Assembly: GCF_003966155.1 (NCBI RefSeq)
Contig: NZ_RXNS01000024.1
Location: forward strand, 1-40,850
DNA from: Halomonas nitroreducens
GTDB taxonomy: Bacteria > Pseudomonadota > Gammaproteobacteria > Pseudomonadales > Halomonadaceae
Direction: 5' to 3'
DNA length: 40,850 nt
The notes under the pieces are model-generated. The model was given only the letters and a program-made list of their open reading frames with translations, was not told where the DNA came from and did not search any database. This document shows, piece by piece, positions 39,571 to 40,850 of the stretch (its first letter is position 1; each line of letters opens with the position of its first letter). The position numbers and the translations under genes were made by a program.

Positions 39571-40041
39571 ATGCCCAGCCTCACGCCACAGTACCTGACC
39601 CGCCAACCCAACCTGCCCCTGGCCGAGGCCTGGGCGCCCATCGACGCCGACGACCTGGTCGCGATCCCCCTGCTCGGCCGGGTCTCGGCCGGCATGCCCA
39701 TCGAGGCCTGCCTGGATGCCGGCAGCATCGAGGTGCCGACCCGCATGGTCCGGCGCAACACCTATGCGCTCAAGGTATGTGGCAACTCCATGATCGATTG
39801 CAACATCTTCGACGGGGATGTGATCATCATCGAGCGTCGCGAGAGCGCCGAGAACGGCGAGAGCGCCGTGGTGATGATCAACGACCAGGAGGTCACCCTG
39901 AAGAAGCTCTATATCGAGAAGTCCGGTGTGCGCCTGCAGCCGGCCAACGAGGCCATGCCCCCCATCTACCTGAAGAACAGCGACATCCAGGTGCTGGGCC
40001 TGGTGATGGGCGTGGTCCGACAGCCGGTCCTGGCGGCCTGA
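39571..40041 (+). CDS. LexA/UmuD-like S24 autoprotease without a DNA-binding domain
   Basis: The 156-residue protein has only the self-cleaving half of LexA. The scissile bond is Ala40-Gly41 in LLGRVSAGMP. The catalytic Ser73 is in GNSMIDCNIFDGD and Lys111 in EVTLKKLY, with spacing like LexA's. The first 40 residues contain no helix-turn-helix. It is more like LexA (A-G site) than UmuD (C-G site) in its core, but in architecture it is UmuD-like, and no umuC is next to it. AAGGGG lies 10 bp before the ATG. It is under a consensus SOS box and overlaps yigZ by 1 bp (TGATG). Possible roles are a UmuD-type polymerase accessory or a modulator that forms mixed dimers with LexA. Confidence 0.85.
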   Translation: MPSLTPQYLTRQPNLPLAEAWAPIDADDLVAIPLLGRVSAGMPIEACLDAGSIEVPTRMVRRNTYALKVCGNSMIDCNIFDGDVIIIERRESAENGESAVVMINDQEVTLKKLYIEKSGVRLQPANEAMPPIYLKNSDIQVLGLVMGVVRQPVLAA

Positions 40042-40697
40042 TGCGCTACCCCGCTCCCGACCTCGCCCCCGGCGACTGGCACGAGACCGTGCTGGAGGTG
40101 GAGAGGAGCCGCTTCCTGGCCTGGGTCTGCCATGCCCCCGATGTCGCGGCCTTCGAGGCCCTGCTGGCGGCGGCGCGGCAGGCCCATCCCAATGCCAGCC
40201 ACCATTGCAGTGCCTTCATCGCCGGCCCGCCCGGCGAGCAGCAGGCCATCGGCTTCTCCGACGACGGCGAGCCCGGCGGTACCGCCGGGCGGCCGATGTA
40301 CCAGGTGCTGGAGGGCGCCGGCCTCGGCCAGGTGGGCTGCGTGGTGACCCGCTACTTCGGCGGCACCAAGCTCGGCACCGGCGGCCTGGCCCGGGCCTAT
40401 GGCCAGGCGGTGAGCGATGCCCTCGACACGCTGCCCTGCCGCGAGGTCACCGAGCGCGACGCCCTGCAGCTGAGGGTCGAGTTCGCCGGGGAGGCCCAGG
40501 CACGGGCCTGGTGTGCCGAGCACGACATTCCCGTGGAAGGCGCCGCCTACCAGGCCGACGGCGTGGTGCTCACCCTCGGCTGGCCCCGCGATACCCCCCG
40601 GGACCTCACCTCCCTCGAGGCCCGCCTCAAGGGCCGGCTCGAGCTACTCGACCCCGACGCGGCCTGCCCCCCAGGGGCGCCGTGCTCGGATCGCTGA
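40041..40697 (+). CDS. yigZ: YigZ/IMPACT family protein
   Basis: The 218-residue protein has an N-terminal UPF0029 domain with NASHHCSAFI, FSDDGEPGGTAGRPMYQVLE and the GCVVTRYFGGTKLGTGGLARAYG block, then a smaller C-terminal DUF1949-like domain. The family fold resembles ribosomal and elongation-factor domains; E. coli YigZ has no settled function (eukaryotic IMPACT modulates translation control). The ATG at 40041 shares a base with the stop of the preceding gene, so it is probably translated from the same SOS-inducible message. Confidence 0.93.
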   Translation: MRYPAPDLAPGDWHETVLEVERSRFLAWVCHAPDVAAFEALLAAARQAHPNASHHCSAFIAGPPGEQQAIGFSDDGEPGGTAGRPMYQVLEGAGLGQVGCVVTRYFGGTKLGTGGLARAYGQAVSDALDTLPCREVTERDALQLRVEFAGEAQARAWCAEHDIPVEGAAYQADGVVLTLGWPRDTPRDLTSLEARLKGRLELLDPDAACPPGAPCSDR

Positions 40698-40707
40698 GGC
40701 CGGACGA

Positions 40708-40850
40708 TCAGCCGAGGTACTTGATCATCACGCCCGCGGCCACCGCCGAGCCGATCACGCCGGCCACGTTGGGCCCCATGGCGTGCATCAGCAGGAAGTT
40801 GTGGGGGTTGGACTCCAGCCCCACCTTGTTCGACACCCGCGCCGCCATGG
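40708..40850 (-). CDS. oadB: Sodium-pumping oxaloacetate decarboxylase beta subunit, C-terminus (partial)
   Basis: The last 47 codons read [20 protein letters not shown], then [20 protein letters not shown], which is the highly conserved C-terminal end of OadB/GcdB. This membrane subunit couples decarboxylation of the biotin-bound carboxyl group to sodium export. Related decarboxylases (methylmalonyl-CoA, glutaconyl-CoA) share this end, so the substrate is not certain. The rest is off the right edge. It is convergent with yigZ, with 10 bp between stops. Confidence 0.9.
   Translation of the reverse strand, partial: MAARVSNKVGLESNPHNFLLMHAMGPNVAGVIGSAVAAGVMIKYLG

Overview
This 40.85 kb window is GC-rich chromosomal DNA from a gammaproteobacterium, most likely a member of the Halomonadaceae (Halomonas or a close relative). 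That placement is inferred from gene content and order: guaB-guaA, a glrK-qseG-glrR operon, PiT plus a DUF47 partner, ccmABCDEFGHI followed by smc-zipA-ligA, an AbrB-type membrane protein behind a tctA remnant, and oadB. Almost everything is conserved housekeeping. No rRNA, tRNA, CRISPR array or prophage was seen.

Layout. 1-239: the end of an insertion sequence that has cut a winged-helix (YcaQ-like) gene. 364-4600: rlmA, guaA and guaB, all leftward, with a good guaB promoter and a guaA terminator. 4605-6290: a deletion scar where the 3' ends of two divergent genes (a periplasmic binding protein and tctA) are fused back to back, followed by an intact AbrB-family membrane protein. 6366-7715: xseA. 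7731-12000: the GlrK/QseG/GlrR envelope-stress two-component system, preceded by a 780-bp non-coding region. 12001-15610: argA, then the pit/DUF47 phosphate uptake pair. 15658-19468: a CYTH phosphatase, a potassium channel, yciO, a PHP-domain RNase and yciI. 19839-21857: mnmC. 21894-24649: a LysR regulator divergent from an oxygenase pair resembling TmpA/TmpB. 24646-39365: one unbroken leftward run, ccmA to ccmI, smc, zipA, ligA, yheU. 39491-40697: an SOS-controlled LexA-like protein without a DNA-binding domain, coupled to yigZ. 40708-40850: the 3' end of oadB.

The most interesting part is 11228-12000. In E. coli the sigma-54 regulator GlrR activates the small RNA gene glmY, which lies just upstream of glrK. 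Here the same place holds a near-perfect sigma-54 promoter, three upstream inverted repeats resembling the GlrR box (TGTC-N10-GACA), and a strong intrinsic terminator ahead of glrK. Together they outline a transcript of about 460 nt with no credible ORF: a candidate GlrR/sigma-54 regulatory RNA outside the Enterobacterales. Second is the LysR-TmpA-TmpB cassette, which would turn a trimethylated phosphonate into phosphate and glycine betaine, a compatible solute of value to a halophile. Third is the HTH-less LexA-like protein with its own consensus SOS box.
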